In this document: piece after piece, positions 8,822 through 17,387 of the stretch | Position numbering within the stretch: the first letter of the stretch is position 1 | Layout of the letters: every line of letters starts with the position of its first letter | DNA from: Phycisphaerales bacterium UBA1926 | GTDB lineage: Bacteria > Planctomycetota > Phycisphaerae > Phycisphaerales > UBA1924 | NCBI GenBank assembly: GCA_002337215.1 | Contig: DDFO01000023.1 | Location: 12,668-49,494, forward strand | Direction: 5' to 3' | DNA: 36,827 nucleotides | The notes under the pieces: generated by a model | What the model saw: only the letters and a program-made list of their open reading frames with translations | Database searches by the model: none | What the model was told of the DNA's origin: nothing | Position numbers and translations under genes: made by a program

Positions 8822-9712
8822 ATGACCCGCATGCCAACCACCACCGCCGTCGCCGCCGCCCTGCTCGCCGCGGGCGTGCTCCCCGCGCACGCGGAAGAAG
8901 TCACCCTGATCACCAGCGATGACGCGACGCTGTACGACGACTTCGCGGGCGATTCTGCCAACGGCGCGGGCCGAGGGTTCTTCGTGGGCCGGAACAACTC
9001 CGGGAGCCGTACCCGATCGGTGATCCGATTCGACATCGCCTCCGCCGTTCCAGCGGGCGCAACGATCGATGACGTGACACTGACGCTGTATTGCAGCCGG
9101 ACGATTTCACCGGCGACCCCGGTCTCGCTGCACCGCGTCACGACGGGCTGGAGCGAAGGCCCGGCCGCGCCGCAGGGCAACGGGGGCGCGGGAACACGGG
9201 CGCTCGAGGGCGACGTCACCTGGTTCTATACGAGCTTCACGCCTCCGGGCCCCGGCTCGCCCGAGTGGAACAATCAGGGGGGCGACTTCGTCCCCGAGAT
9301 CTCGGGGTCGACCGTCGTCGAGGGCGAGGCCCGCTTCTACACCTGGTCGTCCGAGGGCATCACCGCCGATGTCCAGGCCTGGGCCGACGGCACACACGAC
9401 AACTTCGGCTGGCTCGTTATGGGTGTCGAAACCCAGGGCATCGGCCGCACCTCCAAGCGGTTTGCCAGCAAAGAGGAAACACTCCAAGAGAGCTGGTGGC
9501 CCCGGCTGACGATCTCCTACACGACCGGGGGCGGCTGCACCGTCGCGGACGTCGCCGAGCCGTTCGGCGTCCTCGACCTCGCGGACGTGCAGGCCTTCGT
9601 CGCAGGATTTCTCGCGCAGGACCAGATCGCCGATGTTACCGCGCCTGCGGGTGTCTGGGACCTCGCCGACGTTCTGGCATTCGTCGCGTCGTACAACGCG
9701 GGATGCCCGTAA
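8822..9712 (+). CDS. Secreted DNRLRE-domain protein with dockerin-like C-terminus
   Basis: Predicted 296-residue exported protein. Residues 1-24 are a signal peptide ending AHA. Residues 25-235 match the DNRLRE/CBM96-like pattern of surface proteins: an opening 'DATLYDD', RSVIRFDIASAVPAGATIDD, LTLYCSRT, VSLHRVTTGWSEG, ITADVQAWADG, NFGWLVMG and a final WWPRLTISYT. Residues 239-296 contain two dockerin-like segments, GVLDLADVQAFVAGF and GVWDLADVLAFVASY, ending NAGCP exactly as in the propeller protein at 4962. AGGAGA directly upstream fixes the start. The gene is isolated: divergent from the FAH gene and convergent with the SDR gene. A role in binding or displaying carbohydrate or matrix is inferred from the family only. 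Confidence 0.85.
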   Translation: MTRMPTTTAVAAALLAAGVLPAHAEEVTLITSDDATLYDDFAGDSANGAGRGFFVGRNNSGSRTRSVIRFDIASAVPAGATIDDVTLTLYCSRTISPATPVSLHRVTTGWSEGPAAPQGNGGAGTRALEGDVTWFYTSFTPPGPGSPEWNNQGGDFVPEISGSTVVEGEARFYTWSSEGITADVQAWADGTHDNFGWLVMGVETQGIGRTSKRFASKEETLQESWWPRLTISYTTGGGCTVADVAEPFGVLDLADVQAFVAGFLAQDQIADVTAPAGVWDLADVLAFVASYNAGCP

Positions 9713-9776
9713 CCTCACGGACCGCCCAAAGCCGCTCGATCAGCGACGCATCGCCCGATCGGTGTCCCGTCGCCAC

Positions 9777-10988
9777 TCACCCGGGCGCGACGGCCTCCGA
9801 TTCGGTGTCGCGTGACCGCCACGCGGCGATGACCTCGGCCTCCCGCTCGCGTGAGATCCCCGCCGCGTTCACGCCCGGCTGGTACTCGTAGTCGCGCGAT
9901 TCCCTGGCCTCCGGGAGCCATTCATCGAGCCACGCCAGCGTGTCGCGGATGGTGGTTTCCACAGGTCGGATCGTCAGCCCGGCCTTCGCCGCCTTCGAGA
10001 CATCCGTCTTGTGGAAGCCCGCCATCTCTTCGACAGGCGGGATCCACACCGGCATCGCCCCCCAGGGGCCGACGCCCTGCGACGCGAGAAACTCCGCGTC
10101 CGCCCAGACGAACTTCGCGTCCGAGTCCGTCGCGTCCCTGCACGCGGTGAGCAGATCACCGATCGTCATGGTCTTCGTCGTCGGTCCGTTCGCGTTGAAA
10201 ACGCCGTAGTGATCGTCCTCGATCACATCGACGACGAACGCCGCGAGATCGCGCACGTCGATGAACATCACCGGGTCGCTCGGGTTCCCCGGCGCGAGCA
10301 CCTCGCCGCCCTCGCGGATCCGCGCGGGCCAATAGGTAAACCGGTGCGTGAAATCACGAGGCCCGACGATCAGCCCCGGGCGGATCACCGTCGCCTTGCC
10401 CGGGAACGCCTCCTGCGCCGCCGCCTCGCTCCGCGCCTTCACCGCCCCGTAGTAATTCATGTCGTAGGGCAGCCGATCGATGGTGTCCGCGATGTCATCG
10501 GGCATCGACGCGAGCTCATCGCCTTCCTTGCGTCCGTCGCCCGCGGTGGACGCGTACGCCGAGAGGCTCGAGATGTAGATGTAATGATCCGCGGCGTCCT
10601 TGAGGATCTCCGCGGTGTCCTCGGTCCACGCGTGCACGCTCGCCGTGTCGATCACCGCGTCCCACCGCCGGCCCGCCGCGACCGCGTCGGTGAGCGGTGC
10701 GAGCCCCGGCTCAACGTCCGCGATCCGATTGCCGACGATCAACTCGAGATCCGGGAACATCTCCATGCGGTTCCCGCGGTTGAACAGCGTGACCTCGTGA
10801 CCGTGATCGGTCAGGATCTCGATCGTGTGGGGGCCCAGGAAACCGGTCCCGCCGAGGAACAACACCTTCAGTTGCGGATCCTCCCCGGCCTGCAGAGCTA
10901 AACCCGCCGCGAGGGCGGACGGTGCCAAGGCGAAGATCCCCGCGGCGGCCGCGGTGACGGCAAGAAACTCACGACGTGATCGGTGCAT
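9777..10988 (-). CDS. Tat-exported NAD-dependent epimerase/dehydratase-like protein
   Basis: Predicted 403-residue extended short-chain dehydrogenase fold with a twin-arginine signal at the N-terminus (SRREFLAVTAAAAGIFALAP, cleavage near ALA). After the signal comes the Rossmann nucleotide motif GGTGFLG (46-52), then TLFNRGN, a YISSLSAY segment and Y180-GAVK184, matching the SDR Tyr-x3-Lys dyad, and GLIVGPRD. So the catalytic parts look intact although the enzyme is predicted to fold with its cofactor before export. Start at 10988 is chosen because AAAGGAAA precedes it and because it places RREFL at residue 5; the frame is open to 11048. The first 20 bases overlap the end of the transporter gene, implying co-transcription. 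Substrate unknown; nucleotide-sugar epimerase and isoflavone-reductase-like activities are both possible. Confidence 0.88.
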   Translation of the reverse strand: MHRSRREFLAVTAAAAGIFALAPSALAAGLALQAGEDPQLKVLFLGGTGFLGPHTIEILTDHGHEVTLFNRGNRMEMFPDLELIVGNRIADVEPGLAPLTDAVAAGRRWDAVIDTASVHAWTEDTAEILKDAADHYIYISSLSAYASTAGDGRKEGDELASMPDDIADTIDRLPYDMNYYGAVKARSEAAAQEAFPGKATVIRPGLIVGPRDFTHRFTYWPARIREGGEVLAPGNPSDPVMFIDVRDLAAFVVDVIEDDHYGVFNANGPTTKTMTIGDLLTACRDATDSDAKFVWADAEFLASQGVGPWGAMPVWIPPVEEMAGFHKTDVSKAAKAGLTIRPVETTIRDTLAWLDEWLPEARESRDYEYQPGVNAAGISREREAEVIAAWRSRDTESEAVAPG

Positions 10989-12351
10989 GCTGTTTCCTTT
11001 CGTGTTCCCCGCCGAGCGGCGGCTGTTGTGTCGAGACCCCGACATCATCCCCGTTCATCCGATCCGCGGCGCCGCCCGGGGCGATCCCGGCGAGCCGTTT
11101 CTGGCGGATCCCCAGCCAGCCCGCGATCCAGAGCGCGACGACCCCAATGGGAATCGCGGCCGAGGCGACGTGCACGCCGAGCCACGCGAGGCCCATGTCC
11201 ACGCCCGTGCCGACGGTGTCCCCGCCCCGATACACGAACGTGTCGATGCCGGCCTTCGCCTTGTACTTATCCGCCCTCGGGACCACCGTGAACAGCGTCT
11301 CCCTCGCCGGCTTGCTGAGCGCGAAGTTGCCCGCCCGCCGAGTCGCCTCGAAGACCGTCAGCACCGCGAGCGTCGGCACCAGCCCCAGTGTCGCGAAACC
11401 CACGATGGAGACCAAGGGCACGACCGCGAGCAGTACGCCGACACCAAGCCACCGCATCAACCGGCCGGTCAGAAAGAGTTGGAGGAGCACCGTGAGCGTC
11501 TGCCCCGCGACCTCAATCTTCGCGAACAGCGCCGTGCGCGCATCGTCATCCGCGATCACGGCCTCGACGATCCGCAGCTTCTCGAAGTAGAGCAGCGTGG
11601 ACGTCACCGTGAACAGCAGCACCATCAGCCCGATGCCGCCGAGATAAGGCGACTCGAACAGCCGCGAAAGACCCGCCCACGCCTTGCCTCCCAGGCCGTG
11701 CGATTCTCCGTCGCGCGCCGCCACATCCCGCAGCCCGGCCCGCCCGCTCAGCACGGACGCGACAACGCCCGCGGAGACAAACAGCACGGACGCCGACACC
11801 ATCAGCCCGAACGGGCCGAGATCGTCGGCGAGCTGCCACGCGTACGACGATCCCAGCATCGCGCCCGCCGTACCGCCGACACCGACAAAGCCGAATAGCC
11901 TCTTGCTTTGTTCGAGCGTGAACACATCCGCGAGCAGCTGCCAGAAAACCGAGACCGCGAAGAGATTCACGACGCTGAACCAGACGTAGAACACCTTCCC
12001 GAGCGGCTCGCGGTCCGCATCGGGGATCACGAGCATCGCGACGAGGAACCCGCCGAGCGTCACGACGATCGCCCCGTAGACACCGGGGACGAGCGCACGT
12101 CTGGAGACGCGCGACGCGACCCACCCGTAGACGACATTGCCGACGACCATCGCGCCGACCGTGACGAGGAACAGCAGCCGCACACTGTCAACACCGCTCC
12201 GCAGCCCCATGGTCTCGCGGAGCGGGCGGAGCATGAAGCAGCCGAAGAGCAAACAGAAGAACTGGGCAGCCGCGAGCAGCACGGCCGCCGCCTCGCCGGC
12301 GCGACAATCGACAACGCGCTCGAACACGGCACGCGGTGTCAATCGTCCCAT
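10969..12351 (-). CDS. Npt1/Npt2-type (ATP/ADP translocase-like) membrane transporter
   Basis: Predicted 460-residue inner-membrane protein with about 11-12 hydrophobic segments. MLRPLRETMGLRSG after the first helix and KPARETLFTVVPRADKYKAK followed by GIDTFVYRGGDTVG are, as I recall them, typical of the Npt1/Npt2 nucleotide transporter family, related to the ATP/ADP exchangers of rickettsiae and chlamydiae. In free-living bacteria the substrate is usually unknown, so nucleotide exchange should not be assumed. Start at 12351 (MGRLTPRAVFERV) follows TTGGAG at suitable spacing; the frame is open to 12519, but that stretch encodes a polar, Cys/Arg-rich sequence unlike a transporter N-terminus. 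The gene ends inside the SDR gene's first codons and lies 198 bases downstream of the PpiD-like gene. Confidence 0.82.
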   Translation of the reverse strand: MGRLTPRAVFERVVDCRAGEAAAVLLAAAQFFCLLFGCFMLRPLRETMGLRSGVDSVRLLFLVTVGAMVVGNVVYGWVASRVSRRALVPGVYGAIVVTLGGFLVAMLVIPDADREPLGKVFYVWFSVVNLFAVSVFWQLLADVFTLEQSKRLFGFVGVGGTAGAMLGSSYAWQLADDLGPFGLMVSASVLFVSAGVVASVLSGRAGLRDVAARDGESHGLGGKAWAGLSRLFESPYLGGIGLMVLLFTVTSTLLYFEKLRIVEAVIADDDARTALFAKIEVAGQTLTVLLQLFLTGRLMRWLGVGVLLAVVPLVSIVGFATLGLVPTLAVLTVFEATRRAGNFALSKPARETLFTVVPRADKYKAKAGIDTFVYRGGDTVGTGVDMGLAWLGVHVASAAIPIGVVALWIAGWLGIRQKRLAGIAPGGAADRMNGDDVGVSTQQPPLGGEHERKQHAPITS

Positions 12352-12549
12352 GCACCGACTCCAACGGTCAACCGGCCAGGCCCTGTCACGCGCGTGGCAC
12401 GGCAAGCCCGCCAGTTGACTCCCGCAGCACGTCCTCCGGCGGTCCGACAGCAATCGATCCTGCCGTGCGTACACGAACTGGATGCGCCGGACGGGCTCCC
12501 CCGGCACAAAATCGCTCAACTAAAGTCGATACCCAAGCCGGGTGGACAC

Positions 12550-14511
12550 TCAGCCCTCGGTCCCCTCGTCGCCGCCTTTGCCGGTCGCCTTATAATCGAG
12601 CCGCTCAACGAGTGACGCGAACCCGAGCGGGTCAACGCCGCCTTCCGCTGTCGCAACCAGTTCGCTGACCGTCTGCACGGCGACGCTCGCCTGACTCAGC
12701 CGGAAGTCTTCGAGCGTTGGCGGGCGCTTGGCGCGAATCTTCGCGACCGCCACCGACCGCGAGGCCGGCATCGCCTTCACAACGACCGAGCCCGGCCCAT
12801 CGAACGTATCCGCATCAGCGAGCGGGTCGAGAGCGTCTCCCGCCGCGACGACCGCCTCGCGGAACTCGACCTGATTCGCGGCCTGGTTCGGGCGCGTTGT
12901 GCCCATCGGACGCATGCCCAGATTGCCGATGAGGACATCGGTCGCGATCGTCGGCGCTTGACCATTCGGAGACCCACCCAGCGACGCGACCGCCGCGAGC
13001 CCCCCGGACAGCGCGGCCTCCTCGAACGCCGCCTGCTGCTCGCTCAGCAAATCGAACGCCCGCTTCTCTTTCATGTTCTCGACGATGCGATCTCGGATCT
13101 CATCCAGGTCCTCGGGAGGTGATTCACCCCGGGCCTCGAGCACCGTGATGTAGAAGCGAGAACCGTCCGAAGCCGTCGCGGGAGGGTCGATGATCGGCAC
13201 CCGTGTCTGCACCGCGATGCGCGTGTTCTCGCCGATACCGCGGACAAGCCCCGGGAGCAGGTAGACCGGCAGACTCTGATTTCCGATCTGGAACGCGGCC
13301 TGGCCGATCCCACCGGGAAGCCCGAAGAGATCCGCGGGGCCCTGCCACGAGTCGGTCCGCCGGGCCACCGTCGGCCGCGGGATCCGCACGCCGTGCCGCT
13401 CCTGGATTGATTGGACAACATTGCCCGCGATCGTCTCCAGATCAGGCGCAGACCAGTCCGCGGGAACGACCCGGTAGATGCCTTCCTTCTCGAGTTCTCG
13501 AAGCCTGTTGAGAACCTCGCCGCGCACGATCTCGTCCGCGTCGGTCATGATCCGCTCGATCTTCTCGTCACGGATTATCCGCTCGATCTCCGCGCGGGCT
13601 GAATCGAAGTCGCCCCCGTCCGGGTTCTCGCGCTGCCAGCGGCGGCGCACCGCGACTGGGTCTGCCTCGACGACCGACGCGATCCCGGCGCGGTTGAGCG
13701 ACAGCCACTCGAGCTTGAGCCTCGGGAGGAGCGTGTACCCGAAGCCGAACGGGTTGCCCCCGTCCGCCTCGTCTGTGTTCCCCGGGACGTTGCCACGGTA
13801 CTCAGCAAAGAACGCCGCGATCTCCGACTCGGTCGGCTCGGCGACCTCACCCATCACCGCGTCGGGACCGATCACGACGACGTCCGCGAGCACGCTCGTC
13901 GCGTTCTCGACGAACGACGACGCCGCCCGCGCCCGCGTGAGCTGCGGCCCGCTGCGATAGAGCCGCCGCATCCGCATCACGCCCCGGACTTTCGAAAGCA
14001 CCGAGTCGAACCCTGCGGTCGTCGACCCTCGGTACTGCTGCACAATCGCCTGACGGCGCTGAAGCAGCCCTTCGAAGATAATCCGCGAGATCTCCTCGGC
14101 GTCCTCAGGCGTAACGAACTGGCCCGATTGCTGCCGACGCTGGAGCTCCCGCTGCTGCTCGATGAACGCGATCTCCTGGATCAGATCCGCGCCGTCCTGC
14201 TGCACACCCATCACGCCCAGCCGGTCGGCCTCGTGCTTGAGAAGCATCCAGTGAGCCGTCCGCGTGTCCTCATCGGTCAGTCCCAGAATCGGCAGGAAAT
14301 CCGGATAGAACCGTGCCAGAAGCTCCAGCTCCTGGTTTGCCTGGATCTGCTCACCCATCGTGATCTTCTCGCTGCCGAGCGTCGCGACCGTCCGCTTCCG
14401 CGGATCGGGTGTCAGCTGCTGCAGCACCGGCTGGAGCAGGAACACGACCATCAGAAGCGAACCGCCCACAGCGAGCAGGATCAGCTGGTACTTGCGAAGA
14501 AACTTGAGCAT
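12550..14511 (-). CDS. PpiD/SurA-like membrane-anchored folding factor
   Basis: Predicted 653-residue protein with a short cytoplasmic start, one membrane helix (about 8-30) and a large outer part. Residues 40-215 (VATLGSEKITMGEQIQANQE and following helices) look like the SurA_N/PpiD chaperone module. Residues 385-460 (GPADLFGLPGGIGQAAFQIG, RFYITVLEARGESPPEDLDE) resemble the region near the end of PpiD, but I cannot find a clear parvulin rotamase core, so isomerase activity is doubtful. Charged helical segments (300-345, 465-500) may form coiled coils. Start at 14511 follows AGGGA; the frame is open to 14688 but that extension is low-complexity. Probable role: helping proteins fold after export. 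Separated from rpsD by a strong terminator, so it probably has its own promoter. Confidence 0.75.
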   Translation of the reverse strand: MLKFLRKYQLILLAVGGSLLMVVFLLQPVLQQLTPDPRKRTVATLGSEKITMGEQIQANQELELLARFYPDFLPILGLTDEDTRTAHWMLLKHEADRLGVMGVQQDGADLIQEIAFIEQQRELQRRQQSGQFVTPEDAEEISRIIFEGLLQRRQAIVQQYRGSTTAGFDSVLSKVRGVMRMRRLYRSGPQLTRARAASSFVENATSVLADVVVIGPDAVMGEVAEPTESEIAAFFAEYRGNVPGNTDEADGGNPFGFGYTLLPRLKLEWLSLNRAGIASVVEADPVAVRRRWQRENPDGGDFDSARAEIERIIRDEKIERIMTDADEIVRGEVLNRLRELEKEGIYRVVPADWSAPDLETIAGNVVQSIQERHGVRIPRPTVARRTDSWQGPADLFGLPGGIGQAAFQIGNQSLPVYLLPGLVRGIGENTRIAVQTRVPIIDPPATASDGSRFYITVLEARGESPPEDLDEIRDRIVENMKEKRAFDLLSEQQAAFEEAALSGGLAAVASLGGSPNGQAPTIATDVLIGNLGMRPMGTTRPNQAANQVEFREAVVAAGDALDPLADADTFDGPGSVVVKAMPASRSVAVAKIRAKRPPTLEDFRLSQASVAVQTVSELVATAEGGVDPLGFASLVERLDYKATGKGGDEGTEG

Positions 14512-14708
14512 CGAATTCCCTGTCTCGTTGACGGTCTGCCGGGCAGCCGCGCGTTCTCGATCGTGTGCCGGGGGCGGCCACAAACCCAGAGGTCGAGGCC
14601 CGAAGCCAAGACGGATGCCAAGACCGAAGGCCGAATCCGAACCCCGAGCCGCGAAGTGTAGCGACGCCCCCGCGCCCCCGTGGGGCAAGAACGCCCCCGT
14701 GAGCCCAT

Positions 14709-14742
14709 GAAAAAGGCCGGCCCAACACCGGGACCGGCCTTC
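14709..14742 (-). terminator. Rho-independent terminator of rpsD
   Basis: On the minus strand AAGGCCGG-T-CCC and GGGCCGGCCTT form an 11-pair stem with one bulged T and a GGTGTT loop, followed at once by five T residues (14714-14710). It lies 23 bases downstream of the rpsD stop codon. Confidence 0.85.
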
Positions 14743-14764
14743 GTGATATCGGATGAGCCGCGGA

Positions 14765-15367
14765 TCAGCCGCGATAGAATTCGACGATCAGGTTCGTGTT
14801 CACATCGAACGGGATCTGGTCGCTCGTCGGCAGCGCGATGATTTTGATCTTGAGTTCCGACGGGTTGAAATCGATCCAGCCGGGAGTTTCATGCCCGGCG
14901 AGGCTCTCCATGTTCTCACGGAGAAGCTTCTCGATCCCGGGCTTGAAGGAGATCACATCGCCCACCTTCACCTGGCAGGACGGACGGTCCGTCTTCCGGC
15001 CGTTGAGCAGCACGTGCCCGTGCGACACGATCTGACGCGCCGCCCAGATCGTCCTCGCCACGCCCGCCCGGCGGACGATGTTGTCGAGCCGACGCTCGAG
15101 CAGCTGCATCAGGATCTCACCCGAGTTGCCCGGGAGCCGCTTCGCCTCGTCGACGTACTTGGCGAACTGCTTCTCCATCACGTGGTAATGGAAGCGGAGC
15201 TTCTGCTTCTCCTGCAGCCGGATGCCGTAGTCGCGCAGACGACGGCCGCGGAAGCCGTGCATGCCCGGCGCGTTCAGCTGACGCTTGCTGGTGTGCTTGG
15301 GGTTGTCCTCGATCGGCGTGCCGACGCGGCGGGACAGACGAACCTTGGGACCGGTATAACGAGCCAT
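14765..15367 (-). CDS. rpsD: 30S ribosomal protein S4
   Basis: Predicted 200-residue S4, the assembly-initiating protein of the 30S subunit. MARYTGPKVRLSRRVG, QLNAPGMHGFRGRRLRDYGI, QEKQKLRFHYHVMEKQF, and the S4 RNA-binding fold RRLDNIVRRAGVARTIWAAR with SHGHVLLNGRKT are all standard. The N-terminal zinc-binding cysteines of some S4 proteins are absent. The start at 15367 follows GGAAGGAAT; the frame is open to 15646 without S4 homology. It stands alone here, not in an alpha operon with rpsM, rpsK and rpoA, and has its own terminator. The start faces the divergent arginase-family gene across about 190 bases. Confidence 0.97.
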   Translation of the reverse strand: MARYTGPKVRLSRRVGTPIEDNPKHTSKRQLNAPGMHGFRGRRLRDYGIRLQEKQKLRFHYHVMEKQFAKYVDEAKRLPGNSGEILMQLLERRLDNIVRRAGVARTIWAARQIVSHGHVLLNGRKTDRPSCQVKVGDVISFKPGIEKLLRENMESLAGHETPGWIDFNPSELKIKIIALPTSDQIPFDVNTNLIVEFYRG

Positions 15368-15557
15368 ATCGCATTCCTTCCGTCCGGCCTGCCGCTCGCG
15401 ATGGAGCCGACCGGTGCTGGATGAGCGACGCCCCGCGAACCGAGTCTTCGGGGCAGAGCGTCCGGGCAAAACCCCGACACACCGTCGAGGGCCCCAATTG
15501 AAGGCGACCGCCCCCCACTTTTCAACCCCGGGCCCCGATGCCCGATACGCTTCCGTC

Positions 15558-16592
15558 ATGGCATTCGACCCCAACGCCGCCGCGACCGAGTCGTCCAACA
15601 TCTTCGGCCTCCCCGACACCCGGGACGACGCCTCCATCGTCCTCATCCCCTGCCCGTACGACGCGACCTCGTCCTACGGCGTCGGCTCCGCCAACGCCCC
15701 CGAGGCGATCCGCGAGGCCTCCAGCCAGGTCGATCTCTTCGACCGCCGCTTCGGCGCCATCTACGAGCGGGGTCTGTTCATGGAGCCCCACCCCCCCGAA
15801 GTCCGCGAATGGTCCAGGCAGGCCCGCGTCCTCGCCGAGCCCATCATCGAGCAGGGTGGTTCCAGGGCGGGTGACGAGGACGCCGTCTCCCAGGTGGACG
15901 GCCTCTCCCGCAGGGCCGCGAGTTTCGTCTACGACCGTGCCATTGCTGCGATGGACGAGGGCAAGGTCCCGGGTCTTATCGGGGGTGAACACGGCGTCGC
16001 CTTCGGGCTCTACAAAGCGATTGCCCACCGCCACCCAGGCGTCGGTATCCTCCAGATTGACGCCCATATGGACCTCCGCCCCGCGTTCGAGGGCTTTGCC
16101 TGGTCGCACGCGTCGGTCATGCACAATGTCGTCTACGACCTCGACGGCGTGAGCCGGATCATCCAGGTCGGCATCCGCGACTATTGCGAGCAGGAAGCCA
16201 ACCTCGCCGAATCACTCGCCCCGGACAAGGCCCCAGACGGCGAGACCCAGATCCTCACCTACTTCTGGGACGATCTCGCCGACGAACGCGTCGGAGGCGG
16301 GTCGTGGGGTGTCGCCTGCGAACGCATGATCAACCTTCTCCCCTCGGAGATCATCATCAGCGTCGACATCGACGGGCTCGACCCAACCCTCTGCCCCCAC
16401 ACCGGCACCCCGGTCCCGGGAGGGCTCAACTGGGATCAGCTCTCGCTGCTTCTCAAAATGATCAAGGAATCCGACCGCACAGTCGTCGGGTTCGATCTCG
16501 TCGAGGTCTGCCCCAGCAAGATCCCGGGGTCGTCGCCCATCGACGCATCGATCGGTGCCCGCGTGCTCTACCGCCTCTGCGGCTGCGTCTAA
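15558..16592 (+). CDS. Arginase/agmatinase (ureohydrolase) family protein
   Basis: Predicted 344-residue ureohydrolase-fold enzyme. The binuclear manganese ligands are visible: His145 in IGGEHGVAFG, Asp168/His170/Asp172 in QIDAHMDLR, and Asp270/Asp272 in SVDIDGLDPTLCP. YDATSSYGVGSANAPEAIRE near the N-terminus is the usual agmatinase-type opening, and VGFDLVEVCPS near the end supports the family. Whether it splits agmatine, arginine, guanidinobutyrate or another guanidine compound cannot be told; agmatinase-like seems nearest. The start at 15558 has no clear ribosome-binding site, but the protein begins in the family's normal place; upstream in-frame codons from 15414 overlap the rpsD promoter region. 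It is divergent from rpsD and convergent with the site-2 protease gene. Confidence 0.92.
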   Translation: MAFDPNAAATESSNIFGLPDTRDDASIVLIPCPYDATSSYGVGSANAPEAIREASSQVDLFDRRFGAIYERGLFMEPHPPEVREWSRQARVLAEPIIEQGGSRAGDEDAVSQVDGLSRRAASFVYDRAIAAMDEGKVPGLIGGEHGVAFGLYKAIAHRHPGVGILQIDAHMDLRPAFEGFAWSHASVMHNVVYDLDGVSRIIQVGIRDYCEQEANLAESLAPDKAPDGETQILTYFWDDLADERVGGGSWGVACERMINLLPSEIIISVDIDGLDPTLCPHTGTPVPGGLNWDQLSLLLKMIKESDRTVVGFDLVEVCPSKIPGSSPIDASIGARVLYRLCGCV

Positions 16593-16625
16593 GGAATTCC
16601 GCCGGGTCAGTTCATCGGTGGTCAG

Positions 16626-17291
16626 TCAACCGACGACCGCGAGCACGCCGGACAGGGCAACCTCGAGCATGATCGAGATTCCCATCGCCAGGTAATCAAA
16701 GCCGAACCAGAAAAACAGGATGAACCCGCCCAGCATCAGCCATTGACCGTTCTCGCCGTACGCGAACTCCGCGTATCCGCGCGAGAACGATGTCGCGATG
16801 CGGCCGCCGTCGAGCGGAAGCACGGGCAGCAGGTTAAACCCCGCGAGGATGAGGTTCAGCCAGGCACCGAGCCAGAAGAACATGCGAAGGTTCCCGTGCA
16901 GCGGGTCGGCGACCCCCGATCCAACCGTCATCCACAGCACGAGCGCGATGAACGACACCGCCGCGAGCCCGATGTTCATAAGGGGGCCCGCGAGAGCAAC
17001 CCACGCATCGCCATGCCGACCCCTGAGCCGGGTCGGATCCACAGGCATCGCGCCCCACGCGATCCCGATCACCGCGAACGCGACGAGGCTCCAGGGCCCC
17101 ATGTGAACCAGCGGGTTCCAGGTCATGTGCCCCATGTCGCGCGGCGTCGTGTCGCCAAGCCGCAACGCCATCCAGCCGTGCGCGAGCTCGTGCAGCACGA
17201 TCGAACCAATAACGAGGACCGCCCACGAGACGAGCACTGGTGCGCCCCGCTGCGGATCATTGAGAATGTCGGCGACCCACCATCCTTGCAT
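16626..17291 (-). CDS. Site-2 protease family (peptidase M50) membrane protein
   Basis: Predicted 221-residue polytopic membrane metalloprotease-like protein. The zinc motif HELAH sits in the first membrane segment (IVLHELAHGWMALRLGD), GPLMNIGLA marks the middle helix, and FNLLPVLPLDGGRI gives the third zinc ligand (Asp) and the NxxPxxPLDGG signature. There is no PDZ or CBS domain, so it belongs to the small, compact subgroup rather than to RseP proteins. Substrate unknown; cleavage of a membrane-bound regulator is possible, and two ECF/anti-sigma loci lie within 5 kb, though that link is only positional. Start at 17291 (ATG, MQGWW) is preferred; a GTG at 17318 would add nine polar residues. 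It follows rplT after a terminator. Confidence 0.9.
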   Translation of the reverse strand: MQGWWVADILNDPQRGAPVLVSWAVLVIGSIVLHELAHGWMALRLGDTTPRDMGHMTWNPLVHMGPWSLVAFAVIGIAWGAMPVDPTRLRGRHGDAWVALAGPLMNIGLAAVSFIALVLWMTVGSGVADPLHGNLRMFFWLGAWLNLILAGFNLLPVLPLDGGRIATSFSRGYAEFAYGENGQWLMLGGFILFFWFGFDYLAMGISIMLEVALSGVLAVVG

Positions 17292-17332
17292 GCACCCAGC
17301 GTAACGATCTGGTCGCACACCCGTGGCGCAAG

Positions 17333-17359
17333 AAAAACGGCCCGCAAGGAGCGGGCCGT
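17333..17359 (-). terminator. Rho-independent terminator of rplT
   Basis: On the minus strand ACGGCCCGC and GCGGGCCGT form a perfect 9-pair stem with a TCCTT loop, followed by a run of T (17337-17333). It lies 28 bases after the rplT stop codon. Confidence 0.88.
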
Positions 17360-17387
17360 CTCAGTGAACTTCAGAGACCGCTCCGGT

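Noticed and set aside
12352..12549. Inverted repeat TGTGCCGG...CCGGCGCA near 12480-12515 as a terminator
   Set aside because: The stem has a mismatch or G-T pair, a long loop and no T run on either side.
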